Source of the DNA: Streptosporangium sp. NBC_01495
GTDB taxonomy: Bacteria > Actinomycetota > Actinomycetes > Streptosporangiales > Streptosporangiaceae
DNA: 64,000 nucleotides
Assembly: GCF_036250735.1 (NCBI RefSeq)
Contig: NZ_CP109430.1
Coordinates: forward strand, 10,416,001 to 10,480,000
Direction: 5' to 3'
The position numbers and the translations under genes were made by a program. Positions 1 through 9,188 of the stretch are shown piece by piece (positions within the stretch are counted from its first letter, which is position 1; each line of letters opens with the position of its first letter). The notes beneath the pieces are model-generated. The model did not search any database. It saw only the letters and a program-made list of their open reading frames with translations, and was not told where the DNA came from.

Positions 1-499
1 CCCCCGAGTCCGTGACGTAAACGCAGTTGGCGCCGTACGACTCCATGAGCGCGGCCTGCGCCGCGAGTTTCGCGGGATCGACCATGTGACTGAGCATGAG
101 GAATCCGGAGACGTCCATGTCGTGGGACCGGGCCCAGTCGATGTGCTGCGCCGCGATGTCGGCCTCGGTGCAGTGGGTCGCGACCCTGACGCTGGTGACG
201 CCGTGCCGGTGCGCTCGCTCCAGGTCCTTGACCGTGCCGATCCCCGGGATGAGGAGGGTCGTGAGCCTGGCACGTCGCAGCACCTCGGCCGCCGCGTCGA
301 TCCACTCAAGGTCCGAATGGGCGCCGAATCCGTAGTTCGCGCTCGATCCACCGAGGCCGTCGCCGTGCGCCACCTCGATGGCGTCGACCCCCGCCGCGTC
401 GACGGCCATCGCGATCCGGCGCACGTGTTCGGTCGTGTACGAGTGCCCCATCGCGTGCATTCCGTCACGCAGAGTCACGTCCTGGATGTAGAGCTTCAC
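1..499 (-). CDS. dmpG: 4-hydroxy-2-oxovalerate aldolase, partial (C-terminus beyond left edge)
   Basis: The N-terminal 166 codons are present; the remainder of a roughly 340-residue family lies off the window. The protein begins KLYIQDVTLRDGMHAMGHSY, the LRDGxH metal and substrate signature of the HMGL-like TIM barrel, and later has AxGVDAIEVAHGDGLGGSS typical of the family. It splits 4-hydroxy-2-oxovalerate to pyruvate and acetaldehyde and normally channels acetaldehyde to the acylating dehydrogenase encoded immediately upstream. The GTG start overlaps that gene's TGA (GTGA), so the two are translationally coupled. Identity is firm; whether the substrate arises from catechol, phenylpropionate or kynurenine catabolism is inferred only from context. 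Confidence 0.93.
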   Translation of the reverse strand, partial: MKLYIQDVTLRDGMHAMGHSYTTEHVRRIAMAVDAAGVDAIEVAHGDGLGGSSANYGFGAHSDLEWIDAAAEVLRRARLTTLLIPGIGTVKDLERAHRHGVTSVRVATHCTEADIAAQHIDWARSHDMDVSGFLMLSHMVDPAKLAAQAALMESYGANCVYVTDSG

Positions 500-1452
500 A
501 GTTCAACCCCCTTACGGAGTTCGAGGATCCGCTCGGCCGTCCGCAGGGCCGCCGAGGTCATGATGTCGAGGTTGCCGGCGTACTCCGGGAGGTAATGACC
601 GGCTCCGGACACCTCAAGGAAGACGGAGACCTTGGTCCCGGAGAACGCGCGGCCGAGCGACGGGACGTACACGCCGACCAGCCGGTCGAACTGGACGTCC
701 TGCTTGAGCCGATACCCGGGAACGTATTCCCGAACCCGCGCGACCATGTCCCCGACCGCGCGCGCCACCGCGTTCCGGTCGAGCCGTTCCCGGTCGGGGG
801 AGTCTTCCACCAGGCAGTAGACGGTGTCCCTCATGACGATGGGGGGATCCGCCGGGTTGAGGATGATGATCGCCTTGCCGACCCCGGCACCACCGACGGA
901 CTCGATCGCGCGGCTCGTGGTCTCGGTGAACTCGTCGATGTTGGCGCGAGTCCCCGGTCCGGCCGAACGCGACGCGATGGACGCGACGATCTCGGCGTAC
1001 GCGACCGGGGCGACCCGCGCGACGGCGGAGACGACGGGGATGGTCGCCTGCCCGCCGCACGTCACCATGTTCACGTTGTCGACGAAGTGCATCTCGTCCA
1101 GGTTGACCGTCGGCACGGCGTAGGGCCCCAGGGCCGCCGGCGTCAGGTCGATCATGAGCTTCCCGTGCCGGCGCGCGAAGGCGGCATGCCGCTCGTGCGC
1201 TCCGGCCGAGGTCGCATCGAAGATCACCTCCACGTCGTCGAACTGGGGCAGGTCCGCCAGCCCGTCGACGCCTTCCGCCGTTGTCGCGACACCGCGCCTG
1301 CGGGCCCGCGCCAGACCGTCGGAGTCCGGGTCGATGCCGACCATGGCCGCCATCGAGAGCCGCTCCGAGAGTCGTTCGATCTTGAACATGAGGTCTGTCC
1401 CGATGTTGCCGGAGCCGATGACGACGGCCCCCGCCTTTCGCCCCGCGGCCAT
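496..1452 (-). CDS. dmpF: acetaldehyde dehydrogenase (acylating)
   Basis: A 318-residue protein of the MhpF/DmpF family that converts acetaldehyde, NAD and CoA to acetyl-CoA and forms a channelling complex with the aldolase. Visible signatures are an N-terminal Rossmann loop (VIGSGNIGTDLMFKI) and the nucleophile segment NMVTCGGQATIPV around residue 130. An in-frame open stretch continues 66 codons upstream, but it runs inside the hydratase gene and lacks family similarity. The ATG at 1452 gives the expected N-terminus (MAAGRKAGAVVIG) and overlaps the hydratase stop (ATGA). It is the third gene of the lower meta-pathway operon. Confidence 0.95.
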   Translation of the reverse strand: MAAGRKAGAVVIGSGNIGTDLMFKIERLSERLSMAAMVGIDPDSDGLARARRRGVATTAEGVDGLADLPQFDDVEVIFDATSAGAHERHAAFARRHGKLMIDLTPAALGPYAVPTVNLDEMHFVDNVNMVTCGGQATIPVVSAVARVAPVAYAEIVASIASRSAGPGTRANIDEFTETTSRAIESVGGAGVGKAIIILNPADPPIVMRDTVYCLVEDSPDRERLDRNAVARAVGDMVARVREYVPGYRLKQDVQFDRLVGVYVPSLGRAFSGTKVSVFLEVSGAGHYLPEYAGNLDIMTSAALRTAERILELRKGVEL

Positions 1453-2243
1453 CACGTCTCCCGGTCGGTGAAGGTGATCTCGACCTGGCCGAGTCCGGCC
1501 AGTCGAGCTGTGAAACGCCCGGTGCTCGCCACGTCGACCATCGGGCCGAGCGCACCGGTCATGATGATGTCGCCCGCTCGCAGCGGCCGGCCGCGGCGGG
1601 CGAGTTCGCGCGCGACCCAGGTGGCCGAGACCACCGGCGATCCCATGCACGCGGCCCCCGAGCCGAAGGCCACGTCCTCGCCGTCGTGCTCCAGGACCAT
1701 GCCGACGTCCGCGAGGTCGAGGCGATCGAGCGATCGCGGGGTCGTCCCCAGCACCACCCCGCCGCTGGACGCGTTGTCGGCGATCGTGTCGCTGATCGTG
1801 ATGTCCCAGCCGGCGATCCGCGAATCCACGATCTCGATCGCCGGAAGGACGAAGCCGGTCGCCCGGATCACGTCGGCCACCGACGGCCTGGGCATCTCGA
1901 TGTCCGTCTCGAGCACGAACGCGACCTCGGCCTCGACCCGAGGCTGAAGGTAGGCGCCGCGCTCCAGTTCACTGCCGTGGGAATGCAGCATGTCGTCGAA
2001 GACGAGCCCGAAGTCGGGCTCGAAGACACCGAACTGTTCCCGCACCGACCTCGCGGTGAGACCGATCTTGCAGCCCACGACGCGGGCTCCCGCCCGCTCA
2101 CGCTCGGCGGCGACGGTCTCCTGGACGGCGTACGCCTGCTCGATGTCGTCGGCGCCGATCAGGTCCCGCACCGGAGCGCACGGAGTGCCCTCTCTCTCGG
2201 CCGCGAGCAGCCGGTCGGCCGCGGCGTGAATCATGGTCTTCAC
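1452..2243 (-). CDS. dmpE: 2-oxopent-4-enoate hydratase family protein
   Basis: A 263-residue member of the fumarylacetoacetase-fold hydratase/decarboxylase family (MhpD, DmpE, DmpH). It has the conserved GCKIGLTARSVREQFGV segment, an acidic metal-binding region (RVEAEVAFVLE), and the late PLRAGDIIMTGALG stretch. It most likely hydrates 2-oxopent-4-enoate to 4-hydroxy-2-oxovalerate, which the next two genes consume. The homologous 4-oxalocrotonate decarboxylase cannot be excluded by eye; position directly before the acetaldehyde dehydrogenase favours the hydratase, as in dmp operons. The GTG start is chosen because it overlaps the upstream stop; an ATG three codons later is possible. Confidence 0.87.
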   Translation of the reverse strand: MKTMIHAAADRLLAAEREGTPCAPVRDLIGADDIEQAYAVQETVAAERERAGARVVGCKIGLTARSVREQFGVFEPDFGLVFDDMLHSHGSELERGAYLQPRVEAEVAFVLETDIEMPRPSVADVIRATGFVLPAIEIVDSRIAGWDITISDTIADNASSGGVVLGTTPRSLDRLDLADVGMVLEHDGEDVAFGSGAACMGSPVVSATWVARELARRGRPLRAGDIIMTGALGPMVDVASTGRFTARLAGLGQVEITFTDRET

Positions 2244-3724
2244 AGTTGCACGCACACATTCGTCGGTTCGGTGTAGAAGTGGAGCGAGGACTCGCCGCCC
2301 TCGCGGCCGATCCCCGACAGGCCCATGCCGCCGAACGGCGAGCGCAGGTCCCGCAGGAACCAGGTGTTGACCCATGACATGCCGACGCGCATCGCCTGTG
2401 CCACGCGGTGGCCGCGGGTGAGGTCCGAGGTCCACACGGACGACGCGAGACCGTACTCGGTGTCGTTCGCGAGAGCGATCGCCTCCTCCTCGGAGTCGAA
2501 CGGGATCACGCCGGCGACCGGGCCGAACACTTCCTCCCGCATGGGACGGTCGTCCTGGTCCAGGCCGACCCAGATCGTGGGTTCGATCCACGAACCACCG
2601 TCGAGGGCCGGTCCCATCGCCGGAACGCCGCCGCCGACAACGGTGCTCGCCCCCGCCTCCTCGGCCAGGCGGAAGTAGTCGAGCACCTTGTCACGATGGG
2701 ACTGGGAGATGAGCGGGCCCGTCGTCGTCGTCTCGTTGAACGGGTCGCCCAGGGTGAGCGTCTTCGCCTGGGCGACGAGACCGTTGACGACGTCGTCGAA
2801 GATCGAACGCTGTACGTAGACACGTTCGGTGCACAGGCACACCTGGCCGGTGTTCGAGAAGATCGACCGCTTGAGCCCCTCCAGCGTCGCATCGAGATCG
2901 GCGTCCGCGAAGACGACGGCCGCGTTCTTGCCGCCGAGTTCGAACGACACGGGCCGGACCCGCCCGGCGACGGCCCGCATCACGTGCGAACCGGTCGCCG
3001 TCGAGCCCGTGAACGTCACGCCGTCGATGCCGGGGTGCGTCGTGAGGAACTCACCCGCGGACTCCCGGCCGAACCCGTGGACCACGTTGTAGACGCCGTC
3101 CGGCAGGCCCACCTCGCGCAGGACCTCGGCCAGCAGCGCCGCCGTCGACGGCGTCTCCTCGCTCGGCTTGACCACCACGGCGTTGCCGCAGGCGAGCGCC
3201 GGCGCGACCTTCCAGGTCAGCAACAGCAGCGGCAGGTTCCACGGAACCACGACGGCGACGACCCCGAGGGGCTTGCGGACCGCGTAGTTGAGCGCACGGC
3301 GTCCGTTCGCGAGTTCGGTGAGGAACGACTGCTGACCGGCCGATCCGACGATGTCGGCGAACGTCCTGAGGTTCGTGATGGCGCGTGCGACGTCGACGTC
3401 ACGGGCGTGCGTCACCGGTTTGCCGGTGTCTCGAACCTCGGCGGTGACGAACTCCTCGAAACGCTCCTCGATGCGGTCGGCCGCGCGCCGGAGCAGGGCC
3501 GTGCGGTCGTTCGTGGTCCACTCCGACCAGGGACCGCCGAGCGCGTCATGTGCCGCCCGTACGGCGCGAGCCACCAGTGCGCGGTCGGCCTCGTGCACAC
3601 GTCCGACGACGTGGCCGGTCGTGGGATCGACATTGTCGAACAACGACGTGGGGTCGGGCTCCACGAATTCTCCGTCGACGAAGTTGTGGACGACGCCCTC
3701 TGCGAACGCTGCGGTCATGGTCAT
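2240..3724 (-). CDS. 2-hydroxymuconic / 2-aminomuconic semialdehyde dehydrogenase (ALDH family)
   Basis: A 494-residue NAD-dependent aldehyde dehydrogenase. The oxyanion/general-base region is SFELGGKNAAVVFADAD and the nucleophile is in SNTGQVCLCTERVY (second Cys region typical of HMSD/AMSDH). VVPWNLPLLLLTWKVAPAL is the classical cofactor-site loop. The family oxidises 2-hydroxymuconic semialdehyde (catechol route) or 2-aminomuconic semialdehyde (3-hydroxyanthranilate route); sequence alone does not separate them, and the divergent kynureninase favours the latter. The start at MTMTAAF is preferred because a GGGA lies upstream; an ATG seven codons earlier (3745) has no ribosome-binding site. 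It is probably the first gene of the enzyme operon. Confidence 0.9.
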   Translation of the reverse strand: MTMTAAFAEGVVHNFVDGEFVEPDPTSLFDNVDPTTGHVVGRVHEADRALVARAVRAAHDALGGPWSEWTTNDRTALLRRAADRIEERFEEFVTAEVRDTGKPVTHARDVDVARAITNLRTFADIVGSAGQQSFLTELANGRRALNYAVRKPLGVVAVVVPWNLPLLLLTWKVAPALACGNAVVVKPSEETPSTAALLAEVLREVGLPDGVYNVVHGFGRESAGEFLTTHPGIDGVTFTGSTATGSHVMRAVAGRVRPVSFELGGKNAAVVFADADLDATLEGLKRSIFSNTGQVCLCTERVYVQRSIFDDVVNGLVAQAKTLTLGDPFNETTTTGPLISQSHRDKVLDYFRLAEEAGASTVVGGGVPAMGPALDGGSWIEPTIWVGLDQDDRPMREEVFGPVAGVIPFDSEEEAIALANDTEYGLASSVWTSDLTRGHRVAQAMRVGMSWVNTWFLRDLRSPFGGMGLSGIGREGGESSLHFYTEPTNVCVQL

Positions 3725-3818
3725 ATGTTCACCGGTCCCAGCCATGTGTCACAAATAGGTGTTGCGGGGTTGGCTATGTCCATAAGTGCATACCTGAGGG
3801 AGGTGGTGAGGTGGTTCA

Positions 3819-4553
3819 TCACGCGTCACGACCCAGGGTGCCCAGGTACAGCTCGACGACCTTGGGGTCGTGCATGAGTTCCCTGCCCGTCGCCGTGAAG
3901 GCGTTGGCACCCTGGTCCAGGACGTATCCACGGTCACAGATCTCAAGACACCGCCGCGCGTTCTGCTCGACGATCACGACGCTCACCCCGGCGCGATTGA
4001 CGCTTCGGGTCTGTACGAACACCTCGTCCTGCATCTGCGGCGAGAGACCGGCGGACGGCTCGTCGAGCAGAAGCACCGAGGGCTTCATCATGAGCGCGCG
4101 TCCCATCGCCACCATCTGCCGTTCCCCGCCGGACAGCGAACCGGCCGGTTGGTTCCGCCTGTCGAGCAGCGACGGAAAGAGGTCGCCGACGAAGTTCAGC
4201 CGTTCGGCGAACGTCGCGGGCGCCTGGTAGCAGCCCATCTGGAGGTTCTCCTCGACCGAGAGGCTGGTGAAGACGTTCTCGGTCTGCGGGACGAATCCGA
4301 TGCCGCGCGCCACGAGCGAGTCGGCGCGTTCGTTGGTGATGTCCTCCCCGCGCAGGCGGACCGCTCCGCTGCGGATCGGCACGAGACCGAACAGCGACTT
4401 GAGGAGGGTCGACTTCCCGGCCCCGTTGGGCCCGATGATGCCGATCAGTTCCCCCTCGCCGCACCGGAGCCCGGTTTTCTTGAGGATGTCGACTCCCGGC
4501 ACGTACCCCGCCACGAGATCCTCGGCGACCAGCAGTTCGTGTGTCGTGCTCAT
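3819..4553 (-). CDS. livF: branched-chain amino acid-type ABC transporter ATPase LivF
   Basis: A 244-residue ABC ATPase. Walker A is GPNGAGKSTL, the signature is LSGGERQ, Walker B is VLLLDEPSAG, and the Q-loop segment is GFVPQTENVF, typical of LivF. It is the second of two ATPases in a complete five-gene HAAT-family importer (livF, G, M, H, K in map order). The ATG overlaps the stop of livG. Substrate cannot be read from the ATPase; because the cassette is contiguous with ring-cleavage enzymes and faces kynureninase, an aromatic acid or tryptophan-derived solute is a reasonable inference. Confidence 0.95.
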   Translation of the reverse strand: MSTTHELLVAEDLVAGYVPGVDILKKTGLRCGEGELIGIIGPNGAGKSTLLKSLFGLVPIRSGAVRLRGEDITNERADSLVARGIGFVPQTENVFTSLSVEENLQMGCYQAPATFAERLNFVGDLFPSLLDRRNQPAGSLSGGERQMVAMGRALMMKPSVLLLDEPSAGLSPQMQDEVFVQTRSVNRAGVSVVIVEQNARRCLEICDRGYVLDQGANAFTATGRELMHDPKVVELYLGTLGRDA

Positions 4554-5404
4554 CGGCCGCCCCCGTCGCTCGGCACCGCGGCGGCCTCGTCGAGGTCACT
4601 GCCGAAGCGCTCTCCCAGATAGGCGCTGATCACCCGCTCGTCGTTCGTGACCTCTCGCGCCGTGCCCTCGGCGATGACGCGGCCCTGGGCCATGACGACG
4701 ACGTTGTCCGAGATCTCGTGGACCATGTCCATGTCGTGCTCGACGAACAGCACGCTCACGCCGTCGTCGCGCAGGGACACGATGTGCTTGAGCAGAGACT
4801 GCTTGAGCGCCGGGTTCACCCCCGCCATGGGCTCGTCGAGCATCACCATCCGAGGCTCGACCATGAGCGCGCGGGCCATCTCCAGGAGCTTGCGCTGCCC
4901 GCCGGAGAGCGATCCGGCCAGCTCGTCGCGCTTGTCGTCCAGCAGGAACCGCGCCAGGAGCGCGCGCGCACGAGAGGTGTTCTCCTTCTCGCCCCGTCTC
5001 CACACCGCGCCGAACGGGGCCATCCAGAGACGCTCTCCGAGCTGGCCCGGTGCGGCGATCCTCATGTTCTCCAGCACCGTCAGGCGAGAGAGGACCTTCG
5101 TCAGCTGGAAGGTGCGGACCATGCCCATGCGAGCGACCTTGTGCGGAGGCACACCCGCCAGAGGGCGACCGTCGAACGTCCACTGGCCGGAGTCAGGACG
5201 GTCGAATCCGGTCAGCAGGTTGAACAGCGTGCTCTTGCCCGCCCCGTTGGGCCCGATGAGCGCGGTGATCTCGCCTCGGCGGATGGCCAGGTGGTTCACG
5301 TCGACGGCCGTGAATCCGCCGAATCGCCGCTCCACGTTCTCGGCTTCGAGGATCACGGACGGATGAGGACCGGGCCGGACTGTGGAGGGGGTGCGTTCAG
5401 GCAT
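4550..5404 (-). CDS. livG: branched-chain amino acid-type ABC transporter ATPase LivG
   Basis: A 284-residue ABC ATPase. Walker A is GPNGAGKSTLFNLLTG, the signature is LSGGQRKLLEMARAL, Walker B is MVMLDEPMAGVNP, and the MGMVRTFQ Q-loop is characteristic of LivG. It pairs with LivF on the cytoplasmic face of the LivM/LivH permease. The start overlaps the end of livM by 8 bp and its stop overlaps livF by 4 bp, so the genes are one tightly coupled transcript. Confidence 0.95.
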   Translation of the reverse strand: MPERTPSTVRPGPHPSVILEAENVERRFGGFTAVDVNHLAIRRGEITALIGPNGAGKSTLFNLLTGFDRPDSGQWTFDGRPLAGVPPHKVARMGMVRTFQLTKVLSRLTVLENMRIAAPGQLGERLWMAPFGAVWRRGEKENTSRARALLARFLLDDKRDELAGSLSGGQRKLLEMARALMVEPRMVMLDEPMAGVNPALKQSLLKHIVSLRDDGVSVLFVEHDMDMVHEISDNVVVMAQGRVIAEGTAREVTNDERVISAYLGERFGSDLDEAAAVPSDGGGR

Positions 5405-6365
5405 TGAGCGCCATCTCCTTACGATCTCCGAAGATTCCCTGGGGTCGATAGACCATCAGCAGCACCAGGGCGACTCCCACAAAAATGAATCTGACCGTTC
5501 CGATCTGGTCGCCCGTCATGAGCCAGGTGGGGATGACGGGATCCTGCCCCTCGGTGAGAACGCTCAAGATCCCGCCGACCAGGGAGAGGAACGCCCAGAA
5601 GAGGATCGCGCCCACGACAGGGCCCATGATCCGGGCCGCGCCGCCGAGGATGAGCATCGTGCACACGATGAACGTCAGGTCGAAGCTGAAGTTGTCCGGC
5701 TGCACGGAGTTCTGGCCCAGCGCGACGACGAACCCGCCGAGGGCGCCGATGAGACCGCCGATCGCCAGTGCCTGCATCTTGAAGGCGTAGACGCTCTTGC
5801 CCAGGCTGCGGACCGCGTCCTCGTCCTCGCGGATCGCCTTGAGCACACGACCCCACGGCGCGCGCATGATCGACCAGACGATGACGCTGACGATCACGAC
5901 CAGCCCCCAGCCCACCGTCATGACCCACAGGTCGGTCGGCCGGTACCCGAGGAACGGGTGCTGGTAGGGATTGGCCGCCTGGAACGCCGACGAGAAGCCG
6001 GAGATCCCGTCACGTCCGTGGAAGGTCTCCTGGAACGCCGCGCCGAAGAACAGCCGCAGGACCTCCGAGGAGGCGATGGTCGCGATGGCGAGGTAGTCCG
6101 CGCGAAGACGCAGCGTCGGCAGGCCCAGGACAAGGCCCAACACGACGCTGCACAACAGGCCGAGACCGATCGCGGCGAAGAACGGGAGTCCGAGCGAGAC
6201 TGAACCGACCGCGAACCCGTACGCGCCGACGGCGAGGAAACCGGCCTGACCGAAGTTGATCAGACCCGCGTATCCGAACTGCACGTTGAGCCCGATGGCG
6301 GCGAGGCAGAAGTACGCCGCGTCGACGGAGAAACCGGCCCGGAGGGCGCTCATCAGGATGTCCAT
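5397..6365 (-). CDS. livM: branched-chain amino acid-type ABC transporter permease LivM
   Basis: A 322-residue multi-spanning permease with the LivM signature GLNVQFGYAGLINFGQAGFLAVGAY near the N-terminus and the cytoplasmic EAA-like loop KSVYAFKMQALAIGG. The open frame extends 59 codons further upstream into livH, but the ATG at 6365 is preceded by GAGAGGAATGAC, a good ribosome-binding site, and gives the family N-terminus. It forms the transmembrane channel with LivH. Confidence 0.94.
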   Translation of the reverse strand: MDILMSALRAGFSVDAAYFCLAAIGLNVQFGYAGLINFGQAGFLAVGAYGFAVGSVSLGLPFFAAIGLGLLCSVVLGLVLGLPTLRLRADYLAIATIASSEVLRLFFGAAFQETFHGRDGISGFSSAFQAANPYQHPFLGYRPTDLWVMTVGWGLVVIVSVIVWSIMRAPWGRVLKAIREDEDAVRSLGKSVYAFKMQALAIGGLIGALGGFVVALGQNSVQPDNFSFDLTFIVCTMLILGGAARIMGPVVGAILFWAFLSLVGGILSVLTEGQDPVIPTWLMTGDQIGTVRFIFVGVALVLLMVYRPQGIFGDRKEMALNA

Positions 6366-6379
6366 GTCATTCCTCTCGA

Positions 6380-7696
6380 TCAACCGATGCGCTCTGCGCG
6401 CCCGAGGAGCCCTCGCGGCCGGACGAGGAGCACGCCGATGAGCAGGAACAGCGCGGCCGCCACCTTGAGCTCGGACGGGATGACCAGCGTCGACATCTCG
6501 ATCAGGGTGCCCACGAGCAGGCTTCCGATGACGGCTCCCCACACGGATCCGAGGCCGCCCACCGTGATGGCGGCGAACATCACCAGGAGCTGAAGCGCGC
6601 CGAGGTCGAACTTCACGGCCTGGCTGAAACCGAGGAGCAGGCCACAGGTCCCGGCGAGGAGCGCGCCCACGGACCAGACGGCCGCGATCACCCGGTTGAC
6701 GTTGATGCCCGCCGTCGCGGCGAGGGCCGCGTTGTCGGCCACCGCGCGCGTCGCCCGGCCGAGCCGGGTCCGCTTGAGCGCGACTGTCACGCCGACGACC
6801 AGCACGATCGCGATCGCCATGCAGATCACGTCGCGCACGGAGTACGTGATCGGACCGAGATGAAGCCCTTCCGGTGTCGTGTACTGGCGATACGTCTCCG
6901 TCCGGCCACCGGTGAAGAACTGGTAGGTGTTCCGGAGGACGAACTGCACACCGATCGAGATGATCATCATCGCGAGGACGCTCGTACCTCGTCGCCGAAT
7001 CGGGCGCCAGAAGAACCGATCCTGTGCGAATCCGAACGCGGCGGCCAGAATCACCGCGAGGAGTCCGGCCAGCCAGATGTCGGCACCCATCACGTTGAGC
7101 GCGTACGTCACGAGTGCGCCGAAGGTCACCATCTCGCCGTGCGCGAAGTTCGTCAGACCGGTGGTGCCGAAGATCAGTGAGAGTCCCAGCGCGCCAAGGG
7201 AGATGATCAGACCGAAGTAGAGACCGTTGAACAGGCTCTGCGGGATCTGGTCCGCCCAGCTCATCGTCTGGCGGTCACCCTTCCCCAGGACGAATGTGAC
7301 CGTCAGCGGAAGTGTGCTCGACACCGTCCTGGTGATCGGATTGCGACCGCCTTCACGCAGGGAGACGCCGTCCGGGAGCGACGCCTCGTCAAGCTTGATC
7401 GAGATGCTTCCGGCCTTGAACGGCACCTCGACGGAAAAGCTGCCATCCGCCAGGCTGGTGGCGGGATACTCAGAACCCGACGAATCGGTCACCGTCACCT
7501 TGCCGCCACCGACCGGTGACGATCCCGTGTCGTCGCGGTTGACCAGCTTGCCCGTCACCTTCACGGCTCCGGGGTCGTCGTCCGTGACCGTGAACCTGGC
7601 CGTGTCCACTGTGGAGGTCGCCGAGGCCGCCGCGGAGCCGGCACCGAGGAAGGCCACGACGAGCAATACAAGACATATGGCAGGACGGAACCGCAC
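6380..7696 (-). CDS. livH: LivH permease with an N-terminal signal peptide and extracytoplasmic beta-sandwich-like domain
   Basis: A 438-residue protein, about 140 residues longer than ordinary LivH. Residues 1-30 form a signal peptide (RFRPAICLVLLVVAFLG..AAASA). Residues about 35-150 are a Ser/Thr/Gly-rich domain with a pattern like carboxypeptidase-regulatory/Ig-like folds (VKVTGKLVNRDDTG, LADGSFSVEVPFKAG). The LivH core follows (FGLIISLGALGLSLIFG, TGLTNFAHGEMVTFGA). The GTG start at 7696 is preceded by TTGGAG at correct spacing. The extra domain would face outside and could assist substrate-protein docking; this is inference. Similar fusions occur in some actinobacterial liv systems, so it is unlikely to be an assembly artefact. 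Confidence 0.9.
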   Translation of the reverse strand: MRFRPAICLVLLVVAFLGAGSAAASATSTVDTARFTVTDDDPGAVKVTGKLVNRDDTGSSPVGGGKVTVTDSSGSEYPATSLADGSFSVEVPFKAGSISIKLDEASLPDGVSLREGGRNPITRTVSSTLPLTVTFVLGKGDRQTMSWADQIPQSLFNGLYFGLIISLGALGLSLIFGTTGLTNFAHGEMVTFGALVTYALNVMGADIWLAGLLAVILAAAFGFAQDRFFWRPIRRRGTSVLAMMIISIGVQFVLRNTYQFFTGGRTETYRQYTTPEGLHLGPITYSVRDVICMAIAIVLVVGVTVALKRTRLGRATRAVADNAALAATAGINVNRVIAAVWSVGALLAGTCGLLLGFSQAVKFDLGALQLLVMFAAITVGGLGSVWGAVIGSLLVGTLIEMSTLVIPSELKVAAALFLLIGVLLVRPRGLLGRAERIG

Positions 7697-7776
7697 GGAG
7701 AACTCCAAGTTCGGGTGAGATGGGGATTCGGTGCCGTGACGTCGCGTGTCCCGGCGCCACAGCACCGTGGGTCGAG

Positions 7777-9075
7777 CTACTGACCCATCCAGAGGCCGGC
7801 CTTGATCAGCTCAGGCACGATCTTCTTGGTCTCGTCGAACGCGACGAGCGCGATGGCGTCCGGGTCCGCCGCCTTGATGGCGTTCACCTCGGCCGTGAAT
7901 CCGCCCGAGTCCGCCGCGTAGAAGCGAGTGGCGACGACGTTGCCCCCCGACTCGGTGAACGCCGCCTTGATGCTCTCGGCGAGACCCTGCCCGTACGCGT
8001 CCTGCCGGACGAGGATCGCGATGTCGGTGTAGCCGTCGTTCGATATCGCGTTGGCGAGTACGCCGCCCTGCAGGGCGTCCGACTGCATCATGCGGAAGAA
8101 GAGCCCCTTGTCGGGGAAGGTGTCGAACCCCGGGGACGTCACCGAAGGGGAGATGTTGAGAACTCCCGCGTTCACGATCTTGTCGAGAACGCTGAGGGAG
8201 ACGCTCGACGAAGCGGTGCCGACGATGACGTCCACGTCCTTGTCGAGGAGCTTGTCGACTTCCTGGGGCGCGATGTTGGGCGTTCCGTCACCGGAGTCTC
8301 CGGCGACCAGCTTGACGTCCTCACCCAGGACCCCGCCCTTGTCGTTCAGCTCGGCGACGGCCACCTTGACCCCCGCCGACATCGGCGGACCGAGATAGGA
8401 CAGGTCGCCGGTCTGCGGCAGGAGGGAACCGAACACCAACCGGCCGTCGCCGGGCGCGGCGGCTCCACCGATCTCCTGCGTCGGGAGGGGGTCCGGGTCC
8501 GCGGACGCCTTACCCGTCTCGTAGCCGACCGGCTGGTAGGTGTTGCCCTCGCCGTACTGGAAGACGCCGACGGAGGCCGCCGAGGGGCTGCCGGTCTTGT
8601 TGAGATCGATCGGACCGCTCAACCCGTCGTAGTCGATCTCCGAGCCGGCCTTCAGCAGCTTCGAGCAGTCCTCGAAGGTGGTGCACTTCTCTCCCGGCGC
8701 GTTCGAGACGTCCCGCATCTTGGCGGCGACCAGCTTCGCGCTGTCGCTCTTCGCGGCCTCCGCCGCGAGAGCCGTCAGGATCACCGAGTCGTACGCCTCC
8801 ACCGCGTAGGCGAAGTCCTTCAGACCGGAGTCGACGGAGAGGAGTCGCTTGCGGAACTCGTCGGTCGACTTCCCGCCTGGAATGACGCCTTTCACGCCGT
8901 TGAACGTGCCGGCCTTGAACTCGTCGCCGTACTGAGTGGTGTTGCCGTCGACCAGATAGATCTGCGTCTTCTTAGCGGGCTTCTCCGCGCTCTGCTGATC
9001 ATTTGAGGTAGAACATCCGGTGAGGATGAGGGATGTCGCGACGGTGACCGCCAGCCCTGTCAGTTTTCGATTCAT
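7777..9075 (-). CDS. livK: substrate-binding lipoprotein of the liv-type importer
   Basis: A 432-residue type I periplasmic-binding-fold protein with a lipoprotein signal (LTGLAVTVATSLILTGC, lipobox LTGC). Family landmarks are LVFGSLLPQTGDLSYLGPPM, DKDVDVIVGTASSSVSLSVL and NISPSVTSPGFDTF. In map order the chain begins at 9075 and is the first gene of the transporter operon; the in-frame extension to 9192 is rejected because it lies ahead of the signal peptide. It captures the imported solute at the cell surface. The divergent kynureninase gene lies about 290 bp away. Confidence 0.93.
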   Translation of the reverse strand: MNRKLTGLAVTVATSLILTGCSTSNDQQSAEKPAKKTQIYLVDGNTTQYGDEFKAGTFNGVKGVIPGGKSTDEFRKRLLSVDSGLKDFAYAVEAYDSVILTALAAEAAKSDSAKLVAAKMRDVSNAPGEKCTTFEDCSKLLKAGSEIDYDGLSGPIDLNKTGSPSAASVGVFQYGEGNTYQPVGYETGKASADPDPLPTQEIGGAAAPGDGRLVFGSLLPQTGDLSYLGPPMSAGVKVAVAELNDKGGVLGEDVKLVAGDSGDGTPNIAPQEVDKLLDKDVDVIVGTASSSVSLSVLDKIVNAGVLNISPSVTSPGFDTFPDKGLFFRMMQSDALQGGVLANAISNDGYTDIAILVRQDAYGQGLAESIKAAFTESGGNVVATRFYAADSGGFTAEVNAIKAADPDAIALVAFDETKKIVPELIKAGLWMGQ

Positions 9076-9188
9076 GTGGCGCTCCAGATCGGCTGCGTCG
9101 CCCTCCCCCCCGAGCTGGCAAGACGCTGATGTACGTCCGAGGATGAGGTCCGTTCCGCATGCCCGTCTAATGCAGGTTCCAGGTCCTG

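Noticed and set aside
2408..3877. 489-codon open frame antisense to the ALDH gene
   Set aside because: Shadow of a clear aldehyde dehydrogenase; Arg/Gly/Asp-rich without motifs.
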